A DNA stretch of 64,000 bases from Xestospongia bergquistia (GCA_963965975.1 OZ014415.1:3725001-3789000), one strand, 5' to 3'. Counted from the stretch's first letter, positions 25,325 to 37,282 are shown. Notes: a model not told the origin generated them from the sequence alone. Numbers and translations are program-made.

Positions 25325-26476
25325 AGTGTTTGTTAGTAAAATAAAAATGATAACTCTTTCTTTACTTTACTTTTATGTAGACAATTCTAAAAAATGAGTA
25401 ATCTGATTTTTTGGTCAAAATAAACTTATTTTCAATTAGAGCATTTTGACTTATCAAACAATTTTATGTGTAGACTAGACATTATGATGATAATTGTGTT
25501 TACAATTTGTGCAAGATGTTTGTTTGCTAGTAAATAAACCTTGCGATCTCTAGTTGTTTATTTACCTTTCATGAAACCAATTCTGCAAAGAGAGTAATTA
25601 CTAAAGTAAACATTTATGGTATCATACCTTTAGATTTAGACACTATTTTGCCAGGTAAGTCTTGTCGATTTAAACTATCATCTCTCAAAATATACACAAA
25701 AATCATAAAGGTACCAGCATTATGTTTGATGATTCTTTAGATGCACCCACCATGCTGACACAAATCCATCTGAATCTATCATCCCCTTCTATGCCTGAAA
25801 GTCAGTAATTATTCTAGCAAATGTTTTCCAACCTTTGGAAATGTGATGTGATATAGCTGATTTAGAATGAGTTTACAATAAATAATTTCCCAAAAATTTT
25901 GCGTCACAAACAATGTATAGTAATTGATGGGATTTTAACTAATGTAAATGTATTGGAATACTGTTGCAAATCATTTACTATAGCAAATTTGATGTAAAAG
26001 CAATGTAATTATAGATGCAACTTACACTGGTAATCCACCAACATTCCAGCAAATTAACAATTGTTGTAATATTAACAATACATTTACATCATTTAAACAA
26101 CAGTAACTGTCATGTAAAAATAATGTTATTTCATTGGAATACTGTAACAATTGTTGTAATTTTAACAGTCATTTAAACAATAATTGTCATATAAATACGA
26201 AGTCAAGATCAGTCAACAAAAACCTGCAGCGAACACTGAGCACATTTTCAGATGAAGCAAACGAAACAAATCAGGAGCTATTGGCAGTGACTAAAGTTAT
26301 TTAATAACTATAAGAAAATTGGAAAAAAGATTATAAATTGATTAGATAAGTAAGAAATTATGATAGATGCTTTTTGGCATGGAAATTATAATTTAATTAC
26401 AAGCACATTTTAATACATATATGCATGATATTAATAGTAATAGTTATTTTAAACTATTATTTACTGTATAGCAATA

Positions 26477-26478
<2 letters not shown>

Positions 26479-26541
<63 letters not shown>
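26479..26541. repeat. (AT)n microsatellite, about 63 bp
   Basis: An uninterrupted AT dinucleotide run in the same intron. Confidence 0.95.
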
Positions 26542-26543
<2 letters not shown>

Positions 26544-27089
26544 GCAACTGATGAGTGCTCTACATACTTTAAATTAAAAGTAGTTTTCATTTTTTGACAG
26601 GAAGTCAGCGCCTATTGCATAGTTTCCACTATCTATGACGTAAATGGAACAATTAACTAATCACATCATTCATCATTGATCAATCACCATTTTATCTTCC
26701 CTTGCTCTAATCTATATGGCCTATAAAAGGTATTATTTATTCTTAATAAACAGTCTTTGCCGAAATTCTAGAGTTTATATACATGAAACAAGCTAGGCAG
26801 CTCCAGATTAAGCAAAACCCAAGTGGTACATTTAGGGGCTTATCTCAGATATTTAGCTTTGTTTTCAGAAATATAAAGACACGATTAAGAATAGAATGGA
26901 TGAAGAATTCGAAGGTGAACAACCTTCTGGAAGCAATAACATGGAGACACGAGCTGCTCAGAACATTTGATACAGAAGGGAAGTGGATCAGGCTAGAAAG
27001 CAGCCAAAAATGAATGATGATGAAATTAGTCAATTAAAGCACCTGAACAGAGAATCTCAAGGGAACATAAGTTCCACCCACAACAGTAG

Positions 27090-27215
27090 ATGGGGATACC
27101 CGAATTTAATGAGGAAAGAGAAGATTCACTCTTTGTGACAGTCTGGTGGATAAATTAGAGATTGTTGCTGAGATATTCAAGTGGAATGGACAAGAGAAGC
27201 TGATAGTTGTATGAG
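27090..27215 (+). pseudogene. Ty3/gypsy gag-like remnant
   Basis: Two overlapping frames give IPEFNEEREDS and then DKLEIVAEIFKWNGQEKL, a gag-like pattern (short acidic opening, then a helix with W near E-K-L). A frameshift separates the halves. It lies just upstream of the integrase fragment on the same strand, so the two are probably ends of one internally deleted element. Confidence 0.35.
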
Positions 27216-27251
27216 TAAGCTTATTTAAATGTCTAATGTTTCATGTTTAAC

Positions 27252-27480
27252 CTGATGAAAGAATTATATCATTTGATGGGAATAAAGAAAGGAAACGTCT
27301 ATCATCCGCAGACAGACAGTTGAGTATAGACAAATTTAACAGGACCATGACCAGTATGTTAGCAAAGTCATGTCACAAACTCCCAAGGGATTAGGATGAA
27401 AGGCTACCATTCATTTTGTTTGCTTATCGCACCAGTCCACAGGTCAGGAGTCAACCAGGTATTTACCCTTTTATCTTATG
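27252..27480 (+). pseudogene. Ty3/gypsy integrase core remnant
   Basis: The frame LMKELYHLMGIKK is followed by YHPQTDS, then in another frame FNRTMTSMLAKS and LPFILFAYRTSPQ. These are the hallmarks of the C-terminal half of a Ty3/gypsy integrase catalytic core (H-P-Q-T-x-G, then F-N-R-T-L, then A-Y-R-x-S). At least two in-frame stops and one frameshift show it is dead. It is about 75 residues against roughly 150 for a full core. Confidence 0.75.
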
Positions 27481-29144
27481 ATGAATCATAACTTATATAT
27501 TATACTATTCAATGCCCTATAGTTATTACTGTTTTGAGACCATTATTGAATATTCTAATAACATTACATGTCATAAGTGTTTGATTTATAATCTAACTTT
27601 ATTCACGTTCATTACTTTAATATAGGATATATTGGCTAGCATGCATTAGTGCAGTTTGGACTATTGACAGAATCACTAAGTAATGAGTTAAGTAACAAAT
27701 AAAGTTTGCGTATAACAGTTATTACTTTTTGTCAAAACTATAGTTTTCTCTGTCAAAATTAATTCATGTTAATTCTCAAATGTCACCAAAAGTGTGCTTA
27801 GTGCATTTGTTTGTGAAATGATAAATTATAGTCTGGACTAACCAAACATTTATGTTAGTGTACTCCAACATTCTAGAAAAGCCAGGATCATGCTAGATTA
27901 AGCTCTGACAATGTTATAGTATAGCCACCACGAATGCACTCAAGACTAACGAATTGGCTCCTATCCCTTCTACATAAATTCCTCCTTGATCTACACTCAT
28001 TAGACAAACAGCTACATCAAAGGAGATGTATGGGAGTTGACAGACACTATCTATCATCAGTCATATATATATCATTAATGTTACTATATGTTAAGATGTT
28101 ATTTTATATTATCTATCTGTTTCAGAAATGAGATTAATTACTATTTATAACAATCATTTACAGCAAGAGTCATGATTTGGTATAAAAAGGTAAAAAAGGT
28201 AGTGTACCACTTGCATTTGCTATATATAAGGTACTTTGTATACCAGTGTACATCTAGTGTTAATTCTTTATTAGTTAGAATCTCTCTTCCTCTCTAACAT
28301 CTCATTATTAGTTAGACACAAGAATTTCATGTAGGTTTGTCACTATGGAATTTATAAACAAAACAGTTCTGCATATCTTTTGTTGTCATGAGACTTCCTT
28401 TGTTGAACTAAATAAACTATGTAAGTAAGTGGTATATGCTTACCATAGATCGGGAAACTTTCGCATTACAAAAGCTTCATTTAAAAATAAACATGTTAAA
28501 ACGTTTTGGAGACAAGAGGCATGTACAAAAATTTGTCAACTAAACACATTGAGCATCATGGAAGAGTTAGGGTATGGATTATTTTACATGAGGCTATCTT
28601 GTATATGCGAGACTGCAGTAGCACTATGATGACTAGGATATTCGCCAATTTTAGCTCACATGCCTGAATTGTACAGCTGATAAGTTTCGTATTTTCTTGA
28701 CACACTTTTCATGGCCATCCTAACTTTCTCATTTGCCCGAGCCCAAGTATGGATCATCTGTAAGTTTCAGATATGTCAAAAGCATCATCTTAGTCATATC
28801 TACACTCTCTACACTTCAAACACTTCCTACACCTACCACGTAACATACACACAAAATATTTCGATGTGTAATAATTTAATGTGATTAATTTTCGGCCATC
28901 GTTCAATGTTTGAACTTTTTTTAAGGATGAAGCTTTCCTAATCTATGATATATTTTAACAATAATACAGTGATGTTAAGAATGCATGCAATTAGCATAAA
29001 TTGTATATGTGAGGTTGAATTTGCTTACAATATGAGGTTCTTTGTTAACTCCAGCAATTGTCAAGCATAAGCAGTATGAGAATCTGATATAATATGTAAT
29101 GAAATTGAATATCAATGAGGTATTTCAAAAATATGTTGACTTAC

Positions 29145-29171
29145 CTGATGACATGTACAGCCAAGTGCCAT
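29145..29171 (-). CDS. Ankyrin gene, first coding exon (9 residues)
   Basis: The minus strand gives ATG at 29171-29169 followed by nine codons (MALGCTCHQ) and a consensus donor CAG|GTAAGT at 29145/29144. The start has a favourable context, with G at -3 and G at +4. The exon extends upstream as an open leader to about 29253, where TTGCAG|GT could be an acceptor for a 5' untranslated exon; the same frame meets TAA codons there, so the ATG is the natural start. The exon ends in phase 0, which fits the ankyrin exon at 24101-24193. The product of so short an exon cannot be recognised on its own; the assignment rests on donor quality, phase and position. Confidence 0.5.
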
Positions 29172-29253
29172 AGCTCTTGTCTTTATATAGGTTGGACAGC
29201 ATGTTGTGTCTCCTTTTCCAACAAAATAATATATAACAGCCACTGTTTATTAC

Positions 29254-30779
29254 CTGCAATAAGAGGAATTATATAGTAATTATTAAAACAAGACCATTAA
29301 TTAATGCTATTGACCTATTCATGTACATACATAATATATACACACAAAGATCATTAGGTTACTTAAATTTGTATTACGACCAAGTCTAATTCATAGGTAA
29401 CTAACATTGATAAACAACTACTTAACTACATTGTATCAATGTGTCACCATGACATGATCCTGTCGCATAACGATTAATAATTAATACTTCTGATCAATAT
29501 CACCTTATAATTACCTTACAACTACAGTATGTAATGTCATTATGATACTACTTCATAATTTTTTAATTAAACGAAGCTAACACTCTGCAAAATCTAAACA
29601 CGAAACTGCAGCTAGCTATATACAACACTAGTACTGAAAAAAGAAACGTGAACATTGAACCATTCCTCTCTAGTGATCACTAAGGAGTTGATTTCAAATT
29701 AACCATGCGCCAAAATTCAAGCCAAGCACATAATAGTCAATGCAATCATCGTAGGACTTACCACATTTGAGCAATTTGCACTAACATCATTTACTCTACT
29801 TTGTCTTGCTTCCATTGTTTCTTCTCTCCTTTCAGTCTGCTTTCTTTTCTAAAATGTTCACTTAATATTTGTACTCTGTTACTTACTTTCTACACTAATC
29901 CTAAGCCTCTTTCCTCCTCTCTCATTCAGTCACTCTCGCTCTTTTTTTTGTTTTTCTCATCTTGTCTAATATGTCACTTAAGTCTTTGTCTCCATTTAAT
30001 AATATATGCAATTTAATCAAATCTTGTTCTCTGGCATTCATGATTTTGTAATACTAAATCATTGTATGTATATGTGAACTTATTAAGCAGCATTAAGGTA
30101 TAGCAACAGACACCATTAACATTAATTTTGATTGCAGCAAATTAATTCTTGCATTACTCTTGCTCTGCTCTACTAAATGGCTTTTTTGAAAGCCACTATT
30201 ACAAGAATTTTTGCTGTTGTTGATTATTAGAAAGGATCTCTGGCTGATTCAATAATATGAGTTGCAAGCTGCTGTATTAAGTATTCATTGTTTCAATATA
30301 CAGAGACTTTATAACGCAGTAACGAACTCACATATTCCATTGGAGTAATAGCTGTTTTAGCTGGTGCATGTTTGCTTGCTTTGGTAGTAATAACTCTCAT
30401 GGTGTTTGTATTAATGACACATTCAATTACCACCTATACAACATCTTTAGCTGAATAGTAACAGCAGCAATTATCATTTCTCTTCTCCCTGTTATGTTAT
30501 TCCACAAGGTTTGTTGCATCATTCCTTAATTTTAAAAAATGATTCCATCACTGAGCTTTTTTGAAAACCGCCATTTCTGCAAAAGATTTTGCCTGATAGT
30601 TGGTTACTGAAAGCCTTTAAGTTGTAAGTCTAAATAATACAAATGTAGAATGTTCAAATAGTAACACTAATTATTTCATCTCTAGTTTTAGTGTGTAGTA
30701 TGAATGTTGGATGTATATATTGTATCAGAATGGAGCTAATTTGCTTAAATGCTATATTTATACAGTAGTTGGCTCTCTT
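29254..30779. other. Intergenic, no recognised gene
   Basis: About 1.5 kb between the 5' end of the ankyrin gene and the BEL/Pao element. It contains a pyrimidine-rich plus-strand stretch (29800-30000) whose open frame is Ser/Leu/Phe low complexity. The ankyrin promoter would be expected near the left end, but I see no defined element. The stretch above 30100 contains repeated phrases such as CTGATTCAATAATATGAG but nothing I can name. Confidence 0.4.
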
Positions 30780-30803
30780 ATATTTTGGTTATGTTAATTA
30801 AGG

Positions 30804-31826
30804 ATGAATGAAGACTTAGCTTGCAAAGACTTGATAATGGCTTATGAGCCCTCTGGTCCCTTCATTACCTCTGTGTTGGAATTAAAATTAGACACAAAGA
30901 CCATGTTCAAGTGGCAGAAGCACAGTCAAGATTGTGTAGATGTTCCACACTATCAAGAACTACTAAAGTTTATTGATTTTCGAGCCCAAGCATCTGAAGG
31001 TTTAGTCTCAGACACTTCTAAAAAAACATCCAAAGATGAGCAATTACCTATAAGGAGACTTAGCAAACAAATCACTTCAATGGTTGCTAACACAGTTGAT
31101 AGTCACTCTAATTACTGTATCCTTTGTAAAAAAGATAACCATCCACTATATATTTGTTCACGATTTAAATTGATGAATCACAATCAAAGAGTATCAGTTA
31201 TCAAATCAAATAATCTTTGGATGAATTGTCTTGGAACAAATGACTTTGTTAGAGAATGCAAGTCCAATCACAAATGTAAACGATGTCAGAGACTACATCA
31301 CACTCTTTTACATGAGGATTTTCCCAAGGATACTCCTTCAGCACCCTCTGATGACAGCCCTTCAAGCCCTGTCACATCACATACTGCCGTGAATGCAGGT
31401 CTCAAATCAAGTTCACTCTTAATGACTTATCAAATTTTAATTGTTTCTCCCAATGGATCATCATCAGAAGCAAGAGCTATATTGGATAGTGCCTCATCTG
31501 CTTCTTTCATATCTGATCATTTGGCTCGAACACTCAATCTTCCTCGCTTGAGCCGAAATACACACATAACTGGTATTGCAGGTTTATCCCACAAGTCACC
31601 CACACAATCTATTACTAACTTTGTTGTATCTCCCTCCAGGTCCCCATCTCCGAGAATCCAGGTATCAGCAATCATTGTACCTCAAGTCACCTGTGACTTA
31701 CCTCTTCACTCAGTTCCATTTGACCTCAAGTGGGATCATCTTTCAGATCTTCAATTGGCTGATCCTGATTTCAGGCGACCTGGAAGGATCAGCATCCTAC
31801 TTGGAATCGATATTTCACTAATGTAA
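30804..31826 (+). pseudogene. BEL/Pao 1 gag (partial) and protease
   Basis: A 340-codon open frame. Residues about 20-75 match the end of the gag core seen in element 2 (ITSVLELKLDTKTMF-like). Residues about 105-170 hold Cys/His knuckles (CILCKKDNHPLYIC and CKRCQRLHHTLLH). Residues about 205-330 are the retropepsin-like domain with I-L-D-S-A-S-S-A-S-F-I as active-site loop. The frame ends early at TAA next to the protease-RT linker, where element 2 reads on. The start ATG is probably internal to the original gag, so this is a 5'-truncated product. Confidence 0.8.
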
Positions 31827-33108
31827 TGGGCCATGGCCGGCAGTCTGGACCACCTGGTTCTCCTTCTGCTTTTGAGACCAGTTTCGGATGGGTGCTCGCT
31901 GGTAATATTGACATGATCATCCCTGCTCATATCGCAACTCATCCCTCTGTCGTTTCTGGTGACAATATTTTTCGCAGGTTTTGGGAAATTGAGGAATCCC
32001 CAAACTCTGGATTAGCTCTCTCATTGGATGAGCATGCAGTAGTGCATCACTTCAAAGTTAACCATCATCATAGCAATGAGGGAGAGATTCATAGTTCCTT
32101 TACCTAAACGACCAGACTCGAACCCAATTGGTGAATCAAGATCTCAAGCCATGAGAAGATTTATCTCTCTTGAACGTTCACTTCAATCAAAAAATCAGTT
32201 TGAAGACTTCAAGAAAGTTATGGATGAATACTTCGATCTTGGCCATGCTGAACCAATACCAATTTCTGACATGGAGAAACCTCCTCATGAAGTATTCTAT
32301 CTCCCCATGCATGCAGTTTACAAAGATTCAAGTTCAACTACGAAGATCAGGGTTGTTTTTGATGCATCTGCTAAATCTGATTCTGGTATATCTCTAAACG
32401 ACACTCTACTTGTTGGTCCAACAGTTCATTCCACCCTCCTCGATGTATTACTCAGTTTTCGACTTCATCAAATTGCACTTGTAGCTGATGTCAGCAAAAT
32501 GTATCGGGTGATTGAACTCGCTGAGCTTGAATCGTGATCTCCACAGGTTCGTCTGGAGAACTAACCCTCAGGAGACATTACAGGATTATAGGATGACCAG
32601 AGTCACCTTTGGCGTAGCTGCCTCCTCCTTTACTGCTAACATGTCGATAAAACAAAATACTTTAGGTTTTGCTCATGAGTTTCCTCTAGCAGTCAAAGCT
32701 GTCAACGAATCATTTTATTTAGATGATTGTCTGACCAGTGCAGACACAGTGGAAGAAGCAATAGAATTGCAAATACAGCTCTTTTTGAAAGGTGACTTTT
32801 TACTCAGGAAATGGAATTCTAACAATACACTCGTACTAGAATAAATCCCTCCAAAGCTACAAGACCCTCAAGTGATACACACTATTAATGATACATCGGA
32901 CTACACCAAGACACTCAGCATCGAGGGGAATCCTCAATTAGATCACTTTAGAATCACCATTGCAAAGCTACCATTCTTAGAGGGCTTGACCAAACGTATG
33001 CTTGTTTCAGACATCACTAAAAATTTCAATGTATTAGGATGGTTTTCCCCCACCATTGTCAAAGTCAAGAAACTTCTGCAATGGCTCTGGGAAGTAAAGG
33101 TTGACTAG
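31826..33108 (+). pseudogene. BEL/Pao 1 reverse transcriptase region (several frames)
   Basis: Coding similarity jumps among frames at about 32090, 32520 and 32850. Recognisable parts are F-G-W-V-L-A-G-N, the RT fingers (VVFDASAKSDSGISLNDTLL), motif A (ADVSKMYR) and the catalytic box F-Y-L-D-D near 32715-32730. The segment 32872-33108 continues into the thumb (L-G-W-F-S-P-T). Three or more frameshifts and stops abolish a polyprotein. Confidence 0.8.
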
Positions 33109-33138
33109 GACTCTCCCATACCTCAACACATATTTGAC

Positions 33139-33990
33139 ATGTGGATGCAATGGAGATCTGAACTATCTATCCTGTCTGACGTTCAAATACCTCGATGTTA
33201 TCTTCCTAAGGGAACACAGATTATGTCGTTACAACTTCATGGTTTCTGCGACGCATTTGAAAACACCTATGGTGGTGTCATCTACTTACGTATGGTTGAC
33301 ATTTCTGATCTAGTCCATATTGCTCTTGTGATATCAAAATCTAAGGTTTCACCAATCAAGAAATTGACTATCCCTCGTTTAGAGCTCTGCGGAGCTCATC
33401 TTCTGTCTCAATTTCTTCATCATGTGAACGAAGTGTACCAGTTCCCACTCAAGAATATTTATGCTTGACAGACAGTACTATTGTCCTCAGCTGGCTGATT
33501 GGTAATCCAAGACGTTTCAAGATATATGTAAGTAATCTAGTCTCTTCGATCCTCGAGCACATTCTATCAGATCATTGGAAAACCCAGCTGACCATGTATC
33601 TCGAGGACTTTTCCCTCACAACTGTTGGATTGTAGAGTATGGTGGGAAGGACCTCCTTGGCTCAAACTTCCTCCATTTCAATGACCTCAACAATTGAGAT
33701 TCTCCTCTTTCAACTCTGACAAAGAAAGAGAAATGTGTCGTCTCACTCTCACTCCTTCAAAGACGCTGGTTATATCTCGTGACCGTTATTCCAATTTTAC
33801 CTTCTTCAAACGTATCACTGCCTGGATACTTCGTTTCATTAACAATTGTCAACTTAAAGATGCAAGGAAATTTGGACACCTTGTTGTTAAAGACATGATA
33901 TTAGCAGAAAAATACTGGATTTCTTTGTCTCAAGAAGATTTGTTTGCACAAGAAATTGCTTCTCTCAAATCTCAATGTTCTATATCTTAA
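33139..33990 (+). pseudogene. BEL/Pao 1 RNase H / linker region
   Basis: It contains L-H-G-F-C-D-A-F-E-N (first RNase H Asp), K-V-S-P-I-K-K-L-T-I-P-R-L-E-L (catalytic Glu region), then in a shifted frame D-S-T-I-V-L-S-W-L and N-P-A-D-H-V-S-R-G. This is the Pao-type RNase H module. Frameshifts occur near 33468 and 33590. The 33694-33990 part carries R-I-T-A-W-I-L-R-F, the conserved stretch before the integrase zinc-binding domain. Confidence 0.75.
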
Positions 33991-35191
33991 ACTACTCATC
34001 TTTTACCTTTTAATCCTTTTCTGGATTCATCTGAAATTCTCTGAGTTGGTGGAAGAGAGCAGCATTCCAATCTTCATCATTTCTAACAACATCCTGTCAT
34101 TCTTCATGGTTCACACAGAACATCAACGTCTGCTTCATGCAGGTCCAACCCACCTCATTTCATCTCTCTGTCAAAGGTTTCACATCATTGGATGTCAGAA
34201 ACTAGTTCACTCCATCACCCAATGATCTGTTACTTGTCGTCGTATTTCTGCCAAACCTAAACCACAGTTACAAGGGCAGCTCCCTTTAGAACATGTGACT
34301 CCCGATTCAGACTTTGGAAGAGTTGATGTGGACTATGCGGGTCCTGTCTATCGTAAACATGGACATGTACGTAAACCAGTCATTGTAAAGGCTTGTGTTT
34401 ATATTTTTGTCTCACTTACAGTCAAGGCTGTTCACATTGAATTGGTCAGTGATTTGACTACTGAAGCATTTCTTGCTAGTTTAAGACGTTTTATTGCCAC
34501 ACGTGGCAAACCTACTCTTGTCTGGAGTGACCATGGCACCAATTTTGTTGGAGCAAAAAATGAATTAAAGGAACTCGGTGAATTTTTTGAACACCAAAAA
34601 TCTCAAGAAGTAATATCAAAATTCTGCTTATCTCAAAATATTGAATTGAAATTTATCCCTGAATGTACATCTCATTTCAGCAGCCTCTGGGAAGCTGCAA
34701 TGAAGAGTACCAAATATCATTTAAAACCCATTTTATCCACAGTCAAACTGACATTTGAGGAAATGTCCACTGTATTGACTCAAATTGAAGCCTGTCTTAA
34801 CAGCAGACCACTTGTTACATTAATTTGTGATGAGGATGGTTTTGAAGCATTGACCCCGGGTCATTTTCTCATTGGTAGATCTCTGGATTCCCTTCCAGAT
34901 CATTCTCTCTGTTATCGTTCAATACCTCTCCTCCGTCGTTAGCATTTATGTCAAAATCTTGTTCGACATTTTTGTCAAAGGTGGTCTACAGAATATCTCT
35001 CCACTCTCAATAAGTTTGCTAAATGGTACCGACCTTCACGAAATTTGTCTGTTGGCGACATAGTTGTACTGCAGGGAGAAAAAATCGCTCTTATAATTAC
35101 AAGGTGGCCTCTTGCCAAGGTTCTACAAGTACATCCTGGAAAAGATGGCATTGTCCACAAGTTGGCACTATTATTACCTCATGAACATTAG
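33990..35191 (+). pseudogene. BEL/Pao 1 integrase
   Basis: The H2C2 region is partly visible (HTEHQRLLHAGPTHL, then a shifted frame with SVTCRR). The longest frame, 34295-34942, covers the DDE core: V-D-V-D-Y-A-G-P, then W-S-D-H-G-T-N-F and S-S-L-W-E-A-A, and ends at TAG. The C-terminal domain continues in other frames to a natural stop at 35189-35191, with V-H-P-G-K-D-G. All three acidic catalytic residues are present, but the frame is broken. Confidence 0.8.
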
Positions 35192-35523
35192 TTAACTATT
35201 ATTGCTGTTACTTTAAAGACCTCCTGTCTTAGCCGGCGGTGTATGTTGTTCACTTATTCATTGATTTTTTTTCAATTTAACGTATAATTAGAATATAATT
35301 AAAAAAAAGAACTCATTCTTATTTAGAATCATCCTAGCCAGAGAATATTTATCTATCACAGTCCGGGAAAGACTCATACAGATTCATTGATCAGTCCACT
35401 ACCTCAGGTACAGAAACTACAATGTTCTTGAAAAAGACTTGATATATTTAGTTATTGTGTGGGAGTGGCTTTATTGACTTTGCAGGACAGTCAGAGCCCT
35501 TTAGTGAGGCCATGTCATGTACA

Positions 35524-35661
35524 GAAAAGGAAAAAATAGCTTATCAATGGTCTCAGATGAGGATGGTTTCTTGGAAGACTTGTCTGGTTCAATATCAGAG
35601 TTTCCAATCTCAAGTCCCTCTACTACATCAGTGTCATCATTTCTAGGTTCTGTTCCACCAA
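35524..35661 (+). pseudogene. Uncharacterised gene family, candidate acidic Ser-rich exon
   Basis: One frame reads SDEDGFLEDLSGSISEF followed by a Ser/Thr/Pro-rich stretch ending V-P-P-S, with a possible donor A|GTATAT at 35661/35662. Its frame is closed by TGA just upstream, so an acceptor before 35524 is needed (CATGTACAG is possible). It is assigned to the gene below only by position and strand. Confidence 0.3.
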
Positions 35662-35920
35662 GTATATAAACGGTAATGTTAACTACATATAGTAAATTAA
35701 AATTTGGCTTTTAACATTACTTGGTATAGTAAACCTCATACAGCATTAAGTTGATAACAATTTTATTACATGATTATATTTCTTGATATAGACCTGCTTT
35801 GGATAGACTATCTAACAGTCCACATCCCTGCTAATGGTGATATAAAGTAGCCTTATGTAACAGTGAAAATATAAATATAATTTATATAAAAATATTTAAA
35901 TTTGTATTTTACTTTCACAG

Positions 35921-36224
35921 TCCTGTATCACATTTATCAGTCAAAAAGAAAAAAGAAAAAGACATTGGGTATGTGTTCTTTGCATGTTGTAATTGTAGCA
36001 AATACAAAACTTAATCCTGTTCTGACTGGACAACAAAATTTCCTATACCTACTAGATTATCTGCAGAAACAACAAATGCGACTAAGCGAAATTCATTAAA
36101 CTCAAAGGCTTGTGATGGAATAGTCACATCAATATCTACATGCACCATGCTGTATACTATGAGTCCATCACCTGAAGAAATCGACATCTGTTGTGAGCGA
36201 CTTATAGAAAAGACCCAGTCTTAA
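35921..36224 (+). pseudogene. Uncharacterised gene family, N-terminal domain exon
   Basis: The acceptor TTTCACAG at 35913-35920 is good. The first frame gives a Lys/Arg-rich tract (YQSKRKKKKTLG) that could be a nuclear localisation signal. A second frame from about 36015 has W-T-T-K-F-P-I-P-T-R-L and later SPSPEEIDICCERLIEKTQ. These are the W-x-x-x-F-x-I-P and P-x-x-x-E-I-x-x-x-x-x-x-L-I-x-K patterns of a large uncharacterised family in invertebrates and fish. The two frames do not join cleanly and the second ends in TAA, so this exon is damaged or I have missed a micro-intron (GTATGTG...TTGTAG at 35973-36000 is a candidate). Confidence 0.45.
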
Positions 36225-36358
36225 AAGATACCGAAGGCACTCACTTTGTAAGCTAAATTATTTACAGTAAAATATAATGTTATTTAACTAATATTACTCC
36301 AGGACTCATGGAAAAAAAAACTTTTGATGAAATTTAGTAACCTTTGTCTTCTTGACAG

Positions 36359-36559
36359 ATGTGAAAGTGCTGGTATTGAATCTAACCAGAACAAGAAAAA
36401 AGGGTGACTTGCCAGCACCTTCATCATCTGATAAAGAAGTGTATGCTCATCATGTGCAAAGACTAAACTTATCCAGTTAGACGATATTGGATACAAAAGA
36501 ACTAGCCAGATGTACAAGAAGTTTTAGATCTTTATCCCTGTTTCATTGAACCACAATTT
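36359..36559 (+). pseudogene. Uncharacterised gene family, middle exon
   Basis: Bounded by CTTGACAG and TTT|GTAAGT. The opening frame has L-T-R-T-R-K-K-G-D-L-P-A-P and E-V-Y-A-H-H-V-Q-R-L, then TAG. A different frame near the end gives EVLDLYPCFIEPQF, matching the family pattern E-V-L-x-x-Y-P-x-L at this place. The internal frameshift supports pseudogene status. Confidence 0.45.
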
Positions 36560-36628
36560 GTAAGTTTTTATATAATATGTACTTTACATTATAGCTACTT
36601 TGATAGATCCTGAAAGAATTTTCATTAG

Positions 36629-36778
36629 TTTCCTTGTCTGATATGTTTAACTGTTCTTATCAGTTTGATGTTATAGTAGAAAAACTATACTTATATGCTG
36701 AACTGGAAAAAAAGGAGAGAGTAAAGGAATTGTTATTGCAATTTTTCAAGGCACAACGTGAATCTAATGATGAGAAAG
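36629..36778 (+). pseudogene. Uncharacterised gene family, helical exon
   Basis: 150 nt between CATTAG and AAAG|GTGTCT. It encodes a charged, probably helical segment including VIEKLYLY-like and ELEKKERVKELLLQF. The frame is open throughout. It corresponds to the R-x-F-x-x-I-x-x-x-x-L helical region downstream of the E-V-L-x-x-Y-P motif in related genes. Confidence 0.45.
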
Positions 36779-36962
36779 GTGTCTGTGTAAAATATCAGAC
36801 TCATACCTTTTTTATTCCATTATTTAGGCCTAAAAAGTACATATGCTCTTGTTCTGATGGGTTGTTTTCTAAGCAAAAATAAAGATGTTAACAATTTTCT
36901 TCCATTTGAGGTATATAATTTTAATGACTTGTGACCATAACTAGTAATTGTTCTTATGTTAG

Positions 36963-37077
36963 GGTGATGTATTGGATATCGAAACATTGATCAAATCTAC
37001 TCCTCGTACATGGCCGTATGTCGTTTCCTTTGATTCAGACATAAATAGTTTAACTGATCATTATGTTGTAGTCAAAA
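36963..37077 (+). pseudogene. Uncharacterised gene family, beta-rich exon
   Basis: It encodes DVLDIETLIKSTPRTWPYVV and then D-H-Y-V-V-V-K-R, with the P-Y-V-V and Y-V-V-V strands typical near the C terminus of the family. The acceptor TTAG is present, but the phase with the preceding exon gives GGG TGA, so either the boundary is off by one base or the frame is broken. Confidence 0.4.
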
Positions 37078-37105
37078 GGATTAATATAATATGAATGCCT
37101 GATTT

Positions 37106-37282
37106 CAACATGGTTGTGGTATGCTATATCACTTCTACTATGTTTATGGTATTAAATATCCTAATGAATGTCGAAGCATCTTACATTTACTGGAAAAGGT
37201 TGTTTGCTCCATTAAGTCCACCAAAAAGCTCTCAACAACTGTGTCAGTGATGATAGACAATCCTTTAAAAGTTCAGAACTGA
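37106..37282 (+). pseudogene. Uncharacterised gene family, terminal exon
   Basis: It reads Y-Y-V-Y-G-I-K-Y-P-N-E-C-R-S-I-L-H-L-L-E and continues to a natural-looking TGA at 37280-37282. The hydrophobic F/Y-Y-V-F-x-I-x-Y-P-x-E motif near the end is characteristic of this family. Together the exons span about 1.8 kb. BEL/Pao element 1 sits immediately upstream and may have removed or displaced the true 5' end. Confidence 0.5.

Larger units (their letters stand above)
30780..35360 (+). mobile_element. BEL/Pao retrotransposon 1, 5'-truncated and degenerate
   Basis: Domains follow in the order gag (C-terminal part), zinc knuckle, aspartic protease, reverse transcriptase, RNase H, H2C2/DDE integrase. 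This is the BEL/Pao arrangement, and the proteins align by eye with elements 2 and 3. The N-terminal half of gag and the 5' LTR are missing. After the last stop (35191), CCGGCGGTGTATGTTGTTC resembles the tail-LTR junction of element 2 (CCGGCGGTATGTTGAC), so a 3' LTR probably starts near 35247; its end cannot be fixed. Numerous stops and frameshifts show it is inactive. It is a separate, more diverged lineage from elements 2 and 3. Confidence 0.85.

Noticed and set aside
29801..30016. 71-codon plus-strand open frame
   Set aside because: Low-complexity Ser/Leu/Phe translation of a pyrimidine-rich stretch, no domain and no splice context.
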